Of a stretch of DNA of 64,000 bases, positions 1-10,334 are shown in pieces; positions within the stretch are counted from its first letter, which is position 1; every line of letters begins with the position of its first letter. Below the pieces are notes generated by a model. That model saw only the letters and a program-made list of their open reading frames with translations, was not told the origin of the DNA and searched no databases. The stretch spans positions 28,677,683-28,741,682 of the forward strand of contig OY744516.1 in the NCBI GenBank assembly GCA_963556195.1, given 5' to 3'. The stretch comes from Sepiola atlantica (lineage: Eukaryota; Mollusca; Cephalopoda; Sepiida; Sepiolidae). The translations under genes and the position numbers were made by a program.

Positions 1-99
1 GTACTTGCGACTCCATCTTTGTAAAATGCAGATGTGTTTTAAGCATTAAAAAAACTCAGTTCTGTTGTTAAACTCTATGTAAAAACATCGCGTTAGTGT

Positions 100-102
<3 letters not shown>

Positions 103-145
<43 letters not shown>

Positions 146-160
146 GTATATATATATATA
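103..160. repeat. (CT)n followed by (TA)n microsatellite
   Basis: About 40 bases of alternating TC run into a short TA tract. Simple-sequence DNA, no coding content. Confidence 0.95.
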
Positions 161-2799
161 GTCTCGGAAGTTTCTCAACCATTAAAACCATATTAAAAAA
201 AAAAAAAAAATTATAGTCCCAAGTCTTCCAGTGGAAAATTACTCATGTAAGTCAATTTATTTTTTACAGTTATTATATTAGTTTATTTCTAACACTATTG
301 TAAGACTATATATATTTTAACACTATAGATAGATAGATAGATAGATAAATCACTTGTTATATATGTATCACAATACAAATAACATAGGAAAAGTTCTTAG
401 TTAACGACTACATATGTCCCATTACAATATCGAAATGCACGAATTGCTTAGGCAATGAATAATAGCGTGTGGGATGAACAGAAATGTAAAAATTATTCAC
501 ATACATGTCCAGTGGTAATTTGCCACGAGGAGAATTTACGTTTCGCGTTTGGATTCATACTAAAATCTAGAGTGTCGGAGATGAATTTCAGTTTAAAGGT
601 CACGCCAATCAGAAGAAGAATCTCGTTTTTTTTTTTAATTCATGATCACGTGAGGGCAAAGAGTACAAAACCACGTTCTCTTAACGGTCCCGGTGTCGTG
701 ACAATTATCTCAAAGGGGAGATAACTCTACTCCAAATGATAACATAAACAGAGTTAAAAGACACAAAAACAGACGTGTACACGTCTCACATATTAGTATA
801 TGTTACCGTTAGTTTTACAAAATATAAAGTCTTCGTTTACTTTTTTCCTGAACTAATTCTAATTATGTGACTAACGTCAGTTTTCACTTTTACTTCATTT
901 TGAATGATGTGTTTTATATATTTTAGGCGCTATTCATTACGCTTTAGAAATGTTGACATTTAGAATGAATCTATTTAATTAAGATGGCTTCTTCTTCAAG
1001 ACGAAATTCCATTTTTGTTATAGCTAAATAAAACTTATGAAACTTGGGCAATGTTCGACAATGCCTTGCTCGGATCATGCACACAGGATGAACTGGTAAC
1101 ATCGCCAACTGAATAGAGAGGCCACCAATTGTTTGGACAGACCGCACGTCTCTCGCCTAACTAACCAGTGTCATTTCTGACCAGAAAAATATGTCTGGAC
1201 CAGCAAATCTATGGAATACGATCCTGTAAGAGGGAATGTATTGTAATCGTTACTCAGGATGCTATGCACCAACTAGGATAGAATGGATTATTTCGTGATG
1301 CAGCTAAATAACGTAAAGGAGCCAGTTTAACCCATGTTAATGTTATTGCTTCGACTCCAACCGATTGCTCGTCCATCAAAGTCTGGTAAACAGTCGTTTT
1401 TTCCTTGACACGTCGTAGGTAGGCAGGTGTGATTTCTCTGTTTCTTGCTCCCCTTTTTACTTATTGTTTACATACTCCGTGATAGTCGTAGTTAAATTGA
1501 TATGTCTCACTTGCTGTAATAAACACGGTAGAATCGATGTGCCGTTGTTCGTAGTTAAAGTATTAAACTAACATCACATTCGATTTTGGGATTTACATGT
1601 TTTCGTTTTATTAAGTTGTTTTTTAAATCCCCCTACCAGGGGATTACACATTATTATTAACACGCCCCGTTATCATAATACATAGGTACAGCTATGTATC
1701 ACCAAGTTATCAAAGTCATAAATGTGTATTACTAATACAATCACATGAAAATTAACATATCACAAATGATTAAACTCAATAGTGGCTCAAGCGAGTATGA
1801 CATCCAAAGCAAGTTTAAAATGAATCCACATTGAAAATGTTGTACGTCGTACTGTAATATATTGTAAATTATTGTAAAATTGAACAGATTCTTAAGATAT
1901 ATACGATTTTGATTATGTTAAGACCCTATACGAAATAAACACTTTTCTAGAAAATGTTGATCATCGAATACTCCCTCTAATGGAAGCTTAAGTCCAGAAA
2001 ATTAAAAGAGTTCTCGGCAAATAACTTCAGTTGTTTAATTATTGCAATATGTTTTGATTACTTTAAATTATTTGGATGCTTCTAAGTGTCTCTTTGTTAT
2101 ATATGAATAAAGAATGTCACTGCTGGCACTGGAGTTTAGACTTTAATCTCTAGATAATTAAATAGATGACCAATATGTAATATGACTAGAGATATAGTGC
2201 TACTAGCTAGGTGTTTACCGGCTAGACTATTGCGTTAACCAATATATTAAAGTTCAGTGCTATGTGTTCCGGAACAAGTCAGTGCAATCAGTACTACGTA
2301 GTAACTATACGCAGGATGGTATCAACTTATATTTGTTTAGTTCTTCTTTTAATTTTTCTTTTGTATAATGTACTTTAATTCAATTTTGCATTTAAACACT
2401 ACATTAGAGTTCTTCATTCAATCATATTATGACAGCTATCCATTTTAGTCGGTTTCAAGTGTAATTTCTAAATACTTTGAAAAAGCAAACAGAAAGTATG
2501 ATAATTGACGTTTAGTACGTCACATCGTCTTATGAATAAACATAAGTGACGACAAAATAGCCGTCGTAGTGAATACGTTTATTAATTTTCGAACTACTTT
2601 GTCCATGTAAATCCAATAGCATTAATTTTCATTTTCAACTTTAATAAATAAATAGTCGCACATTATTCCAGCTTATTTATGTTATATCAATTATTCGGTG
2701 GTGGGTGTGAATGAACCACTCTGGTTACCCTAGGTTTTGTTTTTTTTAATTTATCATATCATGGTAAGTTTCGTTTTCTTATTATTTAAATGTTTATTA

Positions 2800-2812
<13 letters not shown>
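161..2812. other. AT-rich stretch without a recognisable gene
   Basis: No convincing exon, RNA or mobile-element protein was seen. It holds a short GATA array (about 325-348) and a small hairpin around 1628-1648 (AATCCCC / GGGGATT). At 714-726 is the motif AAGGGGAGATAAC, which recurs inverted near 42,517 and in the TIR element at 56.8 kb, so it may be a worn element end. The 89-codon open frame at 455-724 has no recognisable domain and no splice context. Confidence 0.6.

Positions 2813-2844
<32 letters not shown>
2813..2844. repeat. (TA)n microsatellite
   Basis: Uninterrupted alternating TA, about 32 bases. Its translation only yields Ile-Tyr repeats. Confidence 0.95.
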
Positions 2845-2846
<2 letters not shown>

Positions 2847-3028
2847 TTACATATTTGTTATTGTTTTTACTGGCGATTGTAACAGCGTTTTTATTTTCCA
2901 CTTCCTAAGCGGTAAAGACTCACGCAGATTATTGAATCAAGTCGTTTTTTTATTTCTATTTTATATATATTTGTTAATTTTTACTTATTTTTAATTTAAT
3001 TTTTAATTATCAATTTTATTTTTATTAC

Positions 3029-3031
<3 letters not shown>

Positions 3032-3102
<71 letters not shown>
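3032..3102. repeat. (TA)n microsatellite
   Basis: About 70 bases of uninterrupted alternating TA between AT-rich flanks. Confidence 0.97.
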
Positions 3103-3105
<3 letters not shown>

Positions 3106-3130
3106 CTATGTATACATATATATTGGGGAA

Positions 3131-3511
3131 AGAAAAATTATTCCCACCCAGAATTTAGTTAAAATACTTTTCTGTAAAAATCGTTTAATTTGTTACAAAA
3201 TATCGCAAATAAATTAAACAAAATCTATAATCGTCTTAATGACATCTATACAAGCTAAATACTCCACCCACATAGCGGGGTTTGGATCAGTGGAAGAGCG
3301 ACGCGCTCAGTGTCTGGTGTCCCGACATAAGTTGTAATATAACCAAATAAGTGTCCGTGGATAATTTTATTTTAAGAAAATATATGTCGCTCTCGCATAC
3401 GAGGAATCACATTGCTGAAGGTAAAAATTATTCCAACCTCGCATTTAGATAAAAAAACATTTTCCCTATAAATAGTTGAATTTTTTAAAAAGTATCACAA
3501 ATAAAATAAAT

Positions 3512-3512
<1 letters not shown>
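3131..3512. repeat. Direct-repeat pair around a tRNA-like A-box segment
   Basis: Sequence at 3131-3235 is repeated in the same orientation at 3423-3512 with many substitutions (shared blocks such as AAAATTATTCC, ATTTAG and ATCGCAAATAAA). Between them, about 3281-3325, is GGATCAGTGGAAGAGC, which resembles a tRNA D-arm and polymerase III A box. No matching B box follows, so this is at best half of a tRNA-derived retroposon. (TA)n tracts lie on both outer sides. Confidence 0.5.

Positions 3513-3514
<2 letters not shown>

Positions 3515-3555
<41 letters not shown>
3515..3555. repeat. (TA)n microsatellite
   Basis: About 40 bases of alternating TA immediately after the second copy of the local direct repeat. 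Confidence 0.95.
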
Positions 3556-3558
<3 letters not shown>

Positions 3559-3689
3559 TAAACAATGGTACGCCAAATTACAATGACCATGACTTATTTG
3601 TTTTTTCTTGCTAAAATTCAAACAATTCGGTGCTAGTTTACGATTGTTTCGCGCATACATAAACAACCAAAATAAGATGCAATTATTGC

Positions 3690-4480
3690 ATATTCTTTAA
3701 ATTCTCGTAGCTTCTCTTCCTCCCTGTCGCGTGGAAGAGTGTCGGCTCAATGTCGTCCAGTGGTTGAGTTCCTTTCTTCGTTTCTGTACTGCCGTGAACA
3801 TCGCCGTCTGCTGTGTCTGCAACAAAAACCTTCCCAATTCGATTCACGAGACAAACAATCTTTTAAATGTTGATTCTGTTTTCAGGTGTCAGTCTACCGT
3901 CGATCTTGGAGATGTTTCACCAACGTTAAGGGAGAGACAAAATTACTACTCTATCGTAGTTAATTCCTAGCTTAATTCCTTAGCCATTCGAGGAGGGGGG
4001 TGAGAAGGAATTTCATGCCTGTATTCTCTTAAGGAATTTAATTCCCCTAATTATTTGAAGACTACATAGAGAAATCGTCCGTTCGGCTCCGTTTCCCACA
4101 CAAAATCCCGTCACACAACCCCTATGCGCAGGTGCACCTTGACCCTTGACCTGAGGTTTCGTCAATATGGTGGTCCTGTCAACGCCTGTGAACTCCGACT
4201 GTTAGAACAGCTTTATTTTGCACTCGGTTGTACGGGTTCCCCCGCACTAACTCGCGCAAGCCAAACCAAACGATCTCTCACACATACGCCCACTTCAACA
4301 TACGTTCAGCCACACATGGCCATTATCCAACACAATTACTAGGATCTTTTATCTATAAATTGTTTTTAATTTAGGTAATAAAAAAAATGAATAAAGACTT
4401 GATAACTGGAATTTAACGTCTCATTATTTACTTATTGATGCTCTGTTGTTAAATGTTAGCATCCATCAAGCTTTTATCTT
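3690..4480. other. Unassigned segment of more balanced base composition
   Basis: This stretch is visibly richer in G and C than its flanks (for example 3720-3960 and 4080-4330) and contains short open frames, but no known domain, no clear splice pairing and no terminal repeats. It could be an untranslated exon, a worn transposon or unique sequence; the sequence alone does not decide. Confidence 0.4.
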
Positions 4481-4535
4481 GAATAGTTGTGGTCCATTAA
4501 AAAAATATATACACAAGTATATGTTTTCATACACT

Positions 4536-4538
<3 letters not shown>

Positions 4539-4579
<41 letters not shown>
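4539..4579. repeat. (TA)n microsatellite
   Basis: About 40 bases of alternating TA continuing into G- and GT-rich sequence at 4580-4612. Confidence 0.95.
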
Positions 4580-4584
<5 letters not shown>

Positions 4585-5143
4585 GGGGGGTGTATTCGTT
4601 TGTGTGTGTGTGATACTATGGACGCCGCAAGAGCAGAGGCCGCGGACAATGGTAGGAAGTGACTCATCAACGCACACAAATGAAAGTGCAGGAGTTGTTA
4701 GTTCAGAATGCAAGGACGTGTCGCCGACTGACAAAAGACCGGAGTTGGCGAGTTGGGAACTCAGAGAGAAGACATTAAGTTTGTATTCAACTTCGTGCGA
4801 GGGCAGATCGGGCAGAGCCTTAGGGGATGAAGAGATGAGCTGACGACTTGAGTAACGACAATATAGGCCTCGACAGTCCGCGACGGTGTCACACACACAC
4901 TCATCGTTTCAACTGACTTATACACAGTGTATATGAGTGTGCTTTTCTTCTGCGTTGGTTGTTTTTCCTAACTTGTAAACGAGTGCTGTGCTTCGAGGAT
5001 TCGTCAGTGGAATGGACGACATGGCCAGAACGAAAGATGAATCAGAACGAAAGATATAGAAGAACGAAAGATGAAGACGCGCGGAAGAAAACCACGGCAC
5101 ACACAACGTTGGGGTCAACAGTCGTCCAAAGAGGTAGCACGGT
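4580..5143. other. Unassigned GC-richer segment between microsatellites
   Basis: The stretch 4615-4870 contains several CpG dinucleotides and is open in both orientations, but neither translation resembles a known domain. It sits between two TA-rich microsatellites. Nothing further is supported. Confidence 0.4.
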
Positions 5144-5188
5144 TACACACACACACACACATGCACACACACATGCACACACACACAA

Positions 5189-5262
<74 letters not shown>
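5144..5262. repeat. Compound (CA)n-(TA)n microsatellite
   Basis: CA repeats with ATG interruptions (5144-5199) pass into about 62 bases of pure TA. The overlapping open frames of His-Thr and Ile-Tyr repeats are artefacts of this array. Confidence 0.97.
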
Positions 5263-5265
<3 letters not shown>

Positions 5266-6338
5266 GAAATATTAAAATAAATTTACAGTTTTCTTACGTT
5301 TTTAAATTACATGCAGTGAATAAATTTTAAAGCCCTGCGAGCGAACGTGTAAATAGCCGTAAATAATTGAAGTACTAATGGTTGGCCTGGTAAGTTCATT
5401 ACTTATAACATAAAAGAGGAAACATACATGTTATTCAGTATTTTCATAGACGGTCCAAATCAAATCAAAGAAATAGAAATATTCTAATGTGAGATAATCG
5501 TCATCACTGAGGGGACGGAGACTGTTTCTTCTGCTGAACTGATAGTTCTTTCTATCAATTAACATTTGTACCCAAAATACGTTTTTTCTTATCTCAGATA
5601 CATGCTTCGGGTAGAGACACACTCACCGTTATCTACTGACAGATTTTAAGACCTACATGTTTATGCGTCTTGTCTCGTCTCGTTTCGTTTCCAAACGAAA
5701 GATCCATATAAATCATTTGGTAAAACTTTAAGTCAGAAGCTTCCAGCATGCGATGCGATCATTTGATTTCCTAGTTTCCAAGCCTAACGCAATGCATATC
5801 CCATTTGAAATTGTATCTTTTTTTGACAGCCGCAATCCAGCCTCAGTCGTCTGACATGGGCAGGTTGAGCTGAAGACTCTGTAATCACACTACTAAGTAA
5901 TTTAAAGAATTGACAAGATTAAAAAATAAACAAAAATAGTAAAACTTGAATGTAAACATTTAAGCAGTCTTTGATTGAGATTGAATGAAGCATGAAATAT
6001 TAATTTCGTTTCGATTATGTTCTCCCAACAGGCAGCTTACTGACGTAATGACTAATGATTAATCAAAATAATAGATTTTGCAAACAAAATTGGATCGAGG
6101 TTATTTAAGATAGAGCTTTATAAGCATAATAAGTAATACACTTGCTTAATTTAACATTTTATTGCAGTTTCACGGTATTTTCGATCATAACAAGAACGAG
6201 TCTTTAACGGCTTTTGTCATTTGACTAAAGATTCAAATATGCACTCAAAGAAAAAGAGACGGTAAACATTAATTATTCACTTCTGATGACCGGAGACTTC
6301 GTAACACTGTCAAATAAAGTGTCAATAAAGCCAAATAT

Positions 6339-6340
<2 letters not shown>

Positions 6341-6414
<74 letters not shown>
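6341..6414. repeat. (TA)n microsatellite
   Basis: About 74 bases of alternating TA. A hammerhead-like fold lies about 190 bases downstream and another TA tract follows at 6758. Confidence 0.97.
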
Positions 6415-6417
<3 letters not shown>

Positions 6418-6599
6418 AGGTGTACTAAAAGCGAACTTTTAGGAAAGGTAAAACCCTATTGTGAAGAGTATACAGCTCAATATCCAGGATAGTTTTTTAT
6501 CCTGGCACAGTTTTGCCCTGCGTTTCTTTCCCTACAACTTTTATTTCATTTTTTCAAATTTTAAATCTTGGCCATTGCCAACTTATCTATCCCAGCGAC

Positions 6600-6647
6600 T
6601 TCCTCTGATGATAAGATGTTGATCTTTGAAAAGCCTGGCTTAAGGAA
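6600..6647 (+). ncRNA. Hammerhead-ribozyme-like motif (type I layout)
   Basis: Seen: stem I TTCCT (6600-6604) pairs with AGGAA (6643-6647). The core CTGATGA is at 6605-6611. Stem II AAGAT (6613-6617) pairs with ATCTT (6622-6626) around loop GTTG. GAAA is at 6628-6631. Stem III AAGC (6631-6634) pairs with GCTT (6638-6641), and A6642 is the predicted cleavage nucleotide. All conserved core bases are present. The weak point is a U-U opposition (6612/6627) where stem II normally starts with a G-C pair, which may lower activity. It lies between two (TA)n tracts, like the other hammerhead loci here. Assignment rests on the known consensus (CUGANGA, stem II, GAAA, NUH). Confidence 0.55.
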
Positions 6648-6755
6648 AATTTAACTTGAATAAATTGCCTTTTTGCGGAATATACCTTGCTTTGAACTTT
6701 TGAATTGAATTTTGATTTGGCTTTTGCTTTCTCTAATTCCTTTCCATTCTCCTTC

Positions 6756-6757
<2 letters not shown>

Positions 6758-6797
<40 letters not shown>
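6758..6797. repeat. (TA)n microsatellite
   Basis: About 40 bases of alternating TA abutting the foldback sequence that begins at 6797. Confidence 0.95.
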
Positions 6798-6800
<3 letters not shown>

Positions 6801-6908
6801 ACACGGAATCATATAATCACCGGTGCAATAATTTATTTCGACCCTATGGCTTTATCATGATAAGACCATGATAAAACCATAGAGTGATTATGTGATTTCG
6901 TGTTATTT
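6797..6908. repeat. Foldback repeat with decayed hammerhead-like core
   Basis: The ends AATAACACGGAATCATATAATCAC and GTGATTATGTGATTTCGTGTTATT are imperfect inverted repeats, and the inner halves (CCTATGG..ATCATG / CATGAT..CCATAG) also pair, giving a hairpin of about 110 bases. On the minus strand it reads ATGATAAAGCC, ATA, GGGTCGAAAT. This resembles the CTGATGA..GAAA layout of the intact hammerhead at 45.5 kb, but the first core block is mutated. It abuts a (TA)n tract. Confidence 0.6.
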
Positions 6909-6977
6909 TATTCTTGCTCTGTTTATTACATTAAGCTCTCATACCCGGATTTACTTCTGGAATTTATTTCACTCTAA

Positions 6978-6980
<3 letters not shown>

Positions 6981-7022
<42 letters not shown>
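6981..7022. repeat. (TA)n microsatellite
   Basis: About 42 bases of alternating TA, followed by AT-rich DNA with a small palindrome (CACAAACAATTGTTTGTG near 7053-7070). Confidence 0.95.
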
Positions 7023-7024
<2 letters not shown>

Positions 7025-7266
7025 CCTAGTTTATTAAAAAAAAACCTTCATTCACAAACAATTGTTTGTGCCCATTTTTTTTAATACACACATTTATAGT
7101 ATACAAAATTGACCGAACACTCACAAAAAGGCTTCATCAGTTCACAACACACTACGTTCCGGCTGAAAAAATAAGATGCGTCTAATATTATATTATACCT
7201 TATATTATACTATATTTTACACCATTGAGCTACCATATAAACATTTGTGCAAGTTTAAAGAGAGTT

Positions 7267-7268
<2 letters not shown>

Positions 7269-7346
<78 letters not shown>
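7269..7346. repeat. Compound (TA)n-(GA)n microsatellite
   Basis: About 34 bases of TA change directly to about 45 bases of mostly GA. Open frames on both strands here are repeat artefacts. Confidence 0.96.
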
Positions 7347-7348
<2 letters not shown>

Positions 7349-8108
7349 ATAGAGATGCCATATCCATGCGTGTACAGTTAGAAGTTCATCTCGGATCATT
7401 TTATGTATTTCCTCTTGTCTGGCCGAAAAAAGCCTAAGATTAGTTAAGTATGCGGAGGTTGAGTTGACAAAGAAATCTTGGCATCCAACCTCGACAAAAA
7501 ATACATTGGTTATCTAACTATTTTGCATACATTGTTCTCGTAGGTCTTAATTTTTCTCCAACTTATATGCCTAGTTCAAATTTTCCCCAAAAGGTATCGT
7601 TAACTTATTTGACTTGACAGACTAAATGACATCATTCGAACCTCGGACCGTTAACGTTATTTCAGTTAGAAATACTATATGGTGTTCTAAATCGGATATA
7701 AAGCTATGTAGCTATCAAGCAATGACGATCTGTGCTTTTTTTACGTGAAAGTTTCGAACTACTTCAACGAAATGAATCGCTCCGCTGATTATATTGAGAG
7801 CTTAATTACTAGCTTCACAACAAATCCTCGAAGCCTTAGCAAAAAATCTCCAAGACTTGGTTACGATTTCACCCATAGATTTGTAGAGCATACTCGCATC
7901 TAGTGGGAATGTTTCCAGCTGACAGTCTTCTACGTGTAGACTTGCTGGTGTTGGTATGATGTTGTAAACTGTCTTAATAAGGAAATTTAACTTTTAAGGC
8001 TTCATATGTTTGAAGGCTTAGCAAGTGATAGCTCTGTTTATTTGCACTATCCTACTTGATCCATGCGCTCTGTTTACTTTGTCATACGGTTGTAGCAATA
8101 CAGTTTTC

Positions 8109-8586
8109 GGCACTCCAAAAAAAAATATCAGAATCTGAGTCAGCGTGCCGCTATTCCGAATTCACAACAGCAAGCAGCAATCAATAGACTGTCTCTCCGG
8201 TCATAATTTTTGAATAGTCAAAACCTTTTTCATGTAAAACTTTATAGTTAAGATTTGCTGATAATTTATTTTAAATGAAAATTAAATATAAGTAAAACTT
8301 GATTTTTTTTAAATATCTGCAATCCGATTGGTAGAAAAATGCATAGTTCAATGTTTCGAAAAAAAAACACACTTATTTGATTACTTATTGTTCTAAAAGA
8401 AATTACGTAAAATGAAAATACAAAACTTTTCCTCTCAACAAATTTTGATTATCAAGTTTTACATAAAAAAGATTTTGACTTTAAAAAAATATACGACCGG
8501 AGAGACAGTCTATTGAGTGTTGCTTGCTGGTTTGGGTTCGGAATAGTAGCACGCTGATTCAGAGTCGAATGTGTTTCTGGAGTGCC
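8109..8586. mobile_element. 478-bp TIR element (MITE-like), non-coding
   Basis: The segment starts GGCACTCC and ends GGAGTGCC. The two outer 150 bases are inverted copies: both read through GCGTGC..CTATTCCGAA, CAGCAAGCA, CAATAGACTGTCTCTCCGGTC and AGTCAAAA..CTTTTT.ATGTAAAAC, with scattered substitutions and small gaps. The centre (about 8270-8430) is AT-rich and non-coding. This is the structure of a non-autonomous DNA transposon. I could not find a convincing target-site duplication, so the superfamily is open and the true ends may differ by a few bases. Confidence 0.8.
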
Positions 8587-9113
8587 AAATTATCTTCTTA
8601 AAGATGATGGATTTTTTCCGAAACAAGTTTTCCTTTGTTTATTGGGGATTGTTCGGACCATTGAAGCTGTGGGTGAATTCTTTAACCTGCGCTCCATTTT
8701 TCACATTTTTTCCAATTCTTTCTTTCATCTTAACGACCGATTCTGCATCTCTCACAGATTATGTTGCATTCCATTTCTGACCATTTATTACGGATGGCTG
8801 TGCGTTATTCAGTAGTGGGTCGCGAGAGGCATGTAACATCTGGAAAAGTCGCACTTTACCTACTTTATATTCATTAACAAGTGACAAGGTCAGAAGTTCT
8901 AGGTTCGTTGATGAACTGTATTGCTCCATGTTTGTTAAGTAATTACGTAATCCCAGCTATCTTTCGTATACGTACTGACTAAAACTTCCATTATTTCAAA
9001 TTTTGTAAATGATATCCCATATACTAACATTGGCCATAATATTTTGAAATTAACTCAAAATAAACACAAGATAGTGTGTCTTTGTTGAGGGAGTCACATT
9101 TATCAATTTTTCG

Positions 9114-9127
9114 CACACACACACACA

Positions 9128-9181
<54 letters not shown>
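9114..9181. repeat. (CA)n-(TA)n microsatellite
   Basis: A short CA run followed by about 53 bases of TA, directly at the 3' side (minus-strand sense) of the tandem retroposon pair. Confidence 0.95.
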
Positions 9182-9182
<1 letters not shown>

Positions 9183-9186
<4 letters not shown>

Positions 9187-9410
9187 ATTGTTTATTATCT
9201 ATGTACGTATACGTTTCGTCCTTTATAATAATATAAATAGTATTTTGCAACTCAAATCCTGAACCACTCGGCCAAGCTGAATAGCGAATAAACAGTGATA
9301 ATTTTAACACTTTATCTGGCGGCTTGACGTCATCAGAGCGTTCTACTCAATGAAAGGAACGATGCACATATAGCTAGACGGGTTTTCTAGGAGCTACAAA
9401 TAATAAATAT
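9183..9410 (-). repeat. Truncated copy A of the tRNA-hammerhead retroposon
   Basis: This is a shortened copy of the neighbouring element at 9411-9733. They share GTACG..GTTTCGTCCTTTATAAT, TATTTTGCAACTCAAATC, TGAACCACTCGGC, the block TTTATCTGGCGGCTTGACGT and the end TTTCTAGGAGCTACAAAT. Copy A lacks the segment holding the CTGATGA core, half of stem II and the tRNA B box, and also a stretch near the other end. It has a 6-base insertion that extends the stem III palindrome (ACGTATACGT). It is therefore not a functional ribozyme or polymerase III unit, but its same-orientation junction with copy B makes a head-to-tail dimer. Confidence 0.8.
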
Positions 9411-9729
9411 TTGTTTTGTTTATTATCTATGTACGTTTCGTCCTTTATAATCGGGACTCATCAGCATAGAGATATGACTATTCACTACCGGTCATTCGAT
9501 TCGAATCCCCGGATTCCAAGTATTTTGCAACTCAAATCCCGATGCCCTGAACCACTCGGCAATGTTGAACAGCGATAACCAGTGATAATTTTAACACTTT
9601 ATCTGGCGGCTTGACGTCATCAGAGCGTTCTACTCAATGAAAGGAACGATGCACATATAACTAGCGACGTCATGCTGTGTTAATACTACACTTACAGTGC
9701 CCTTCTAGACGGTTTTTTAGGAGCTACAA

Positions 9730-9733
<4 letters not shown>
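9411..9733 (-). repeat. Retroposon copy B: tRNA-like segment plus hammerhead ribozyme
   Basis: On the minus strand the unit runs from ATTTGTAGCTCC through about 170 bases of unrelated body. It then reaches a tRNA-like segment (about 9489-9564: GCCGAGTGGTTCAGGGCA as D-arm/A box, GGGGATTCGAATC as T-arm/B box, resembling a Leu- or Ser-type tRNA), a hammerhead ribozyme (9427-9469), and an A/T-rich tail at the junction with copy A. A (TA)n tract lies at each end of the dimer. A polymerase III promoter remnant plus a self-cleaving motif fits a SINE-like retroposon or an animal retrozyme. No coding potential is present. Mobility is inferred, not shown. Confidence 0.75.
9427..9469 (-). ncRNA. Hammerhead ribozyme, type I, minimal stem III
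   Basis: Minus strand: stem I CTATG (9465-9469) pairs with CATAG (9427-9431). Core CTGATGA is at 9458-9464. Stem II GTCC (9454-9457) pairs with GGAC (9440-9443) around an AT-rich loop. GAAAC is at 9435-9439. The 2-bp stem III (AC/GT) is followed by A at 9432, giving a GUA cleavage triplet. Every conserved position is present and stem II starts with G-C. Such short stem III forms are known from Penelope-like elements and retrozymes, where activity is thought to depend on dimers; here the unit sits in a head-to-tail dimer. Confidence 0.8.

Positions 9734-9765
<32 letters not shown>
9731..9765. repeat. (TA)n microsatellite
   Basis: About 35 bases of TA between the tandem retroposon pair and the next interspersed repeat. 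Confidence 0.95.
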
Positions 9766-9769
<4 letters not shown>

Positions 9770-10251
9770 AAATGTGAATGCCTACTAGTACCTATCCCCG
9801 AGTGTCTTAAGGTATTTGTACAGGGGGTTGTCAGCACAATCTTAGCATGAGGATTCTTCCACTTACAAGTAAACCCTGACGAAACATTCAAAATAACATA
9901 GTATTCCAAGCCCCAATAATATTCCCCGAGCATCCTTGCACACTGGCTTATACAAGGAATGGTGTAACTTATCCAGGTGTGTTTGTCTTTAGTAAGTTCT
10001 AAGATCAATTCTTCTATTAGAATTTAGAAAAACTTAAAGACCAAAATAAAGATATACTATAACATAGTTAACAAGTCAATTAGGGTGATAAAAATTAATG
10101 TTCTTCACTTCTTTACTAACTCAATGTTTGAGAGGTAAACGAGCACTTTAATGAGACAGCCGGATATCTATGTATCTTATATAGAGATCAGGTGTTAGCC
10201 CCATGAAAGGGGCCCCTTGACTTCTGAGAACTTACAGCTAAGTAAAATTGT

Positions 10252-10252
<1 letters not shown>
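9766..10252. repeat. Interspersed repeat family A, copy 1
   Basis: About 490 bases that recur, with substitutions, at 41,208-41,725, and in part at 40,591-40,720. Shared landmarks in order are CCTACTAG, the pair CATGAGGAT and TACAAGTAAACCCT, TTCAAAATAACAT, AAAGATATACTATAA.ATAGTTAAC, TTCTTTACTA, ATCTATGTATCT and TTCTGAGAACTT. The minus strand is open for part of its length but the other copies are full of stops in that frame, so it is not treated as a gene. Both outer edges abut (TA)n tracts. Confidence 0.8.

Positions 10253-10255
<3 letters not shown>

Positions 10256-10331
<76 letters not shown>
10256..10331. repeat. (TA)n microsatellite
   Basis: About 75 bases of alternating TA following repeat family A. 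Confidence 0.97.

Positions 10332-10334
<3 letters not shown>

Noticed and set aside
4487..5280. Open frames with Ile-Tyr and His-Thr runs on both strands
   Set aside because: Translations of (TA)n and (CA)n tracts. The same holds for similar frames at 2.7, 6.3, 7.2, 9.1, 27.4, 31.9, 45.3, 46.0 and 62.1 kb.
7105..7175. CTGATGAAGCC on the minus strand as another hammerhead
   Set aside because: No GAAA block or matching stem II follows, so only seven core bases agree.
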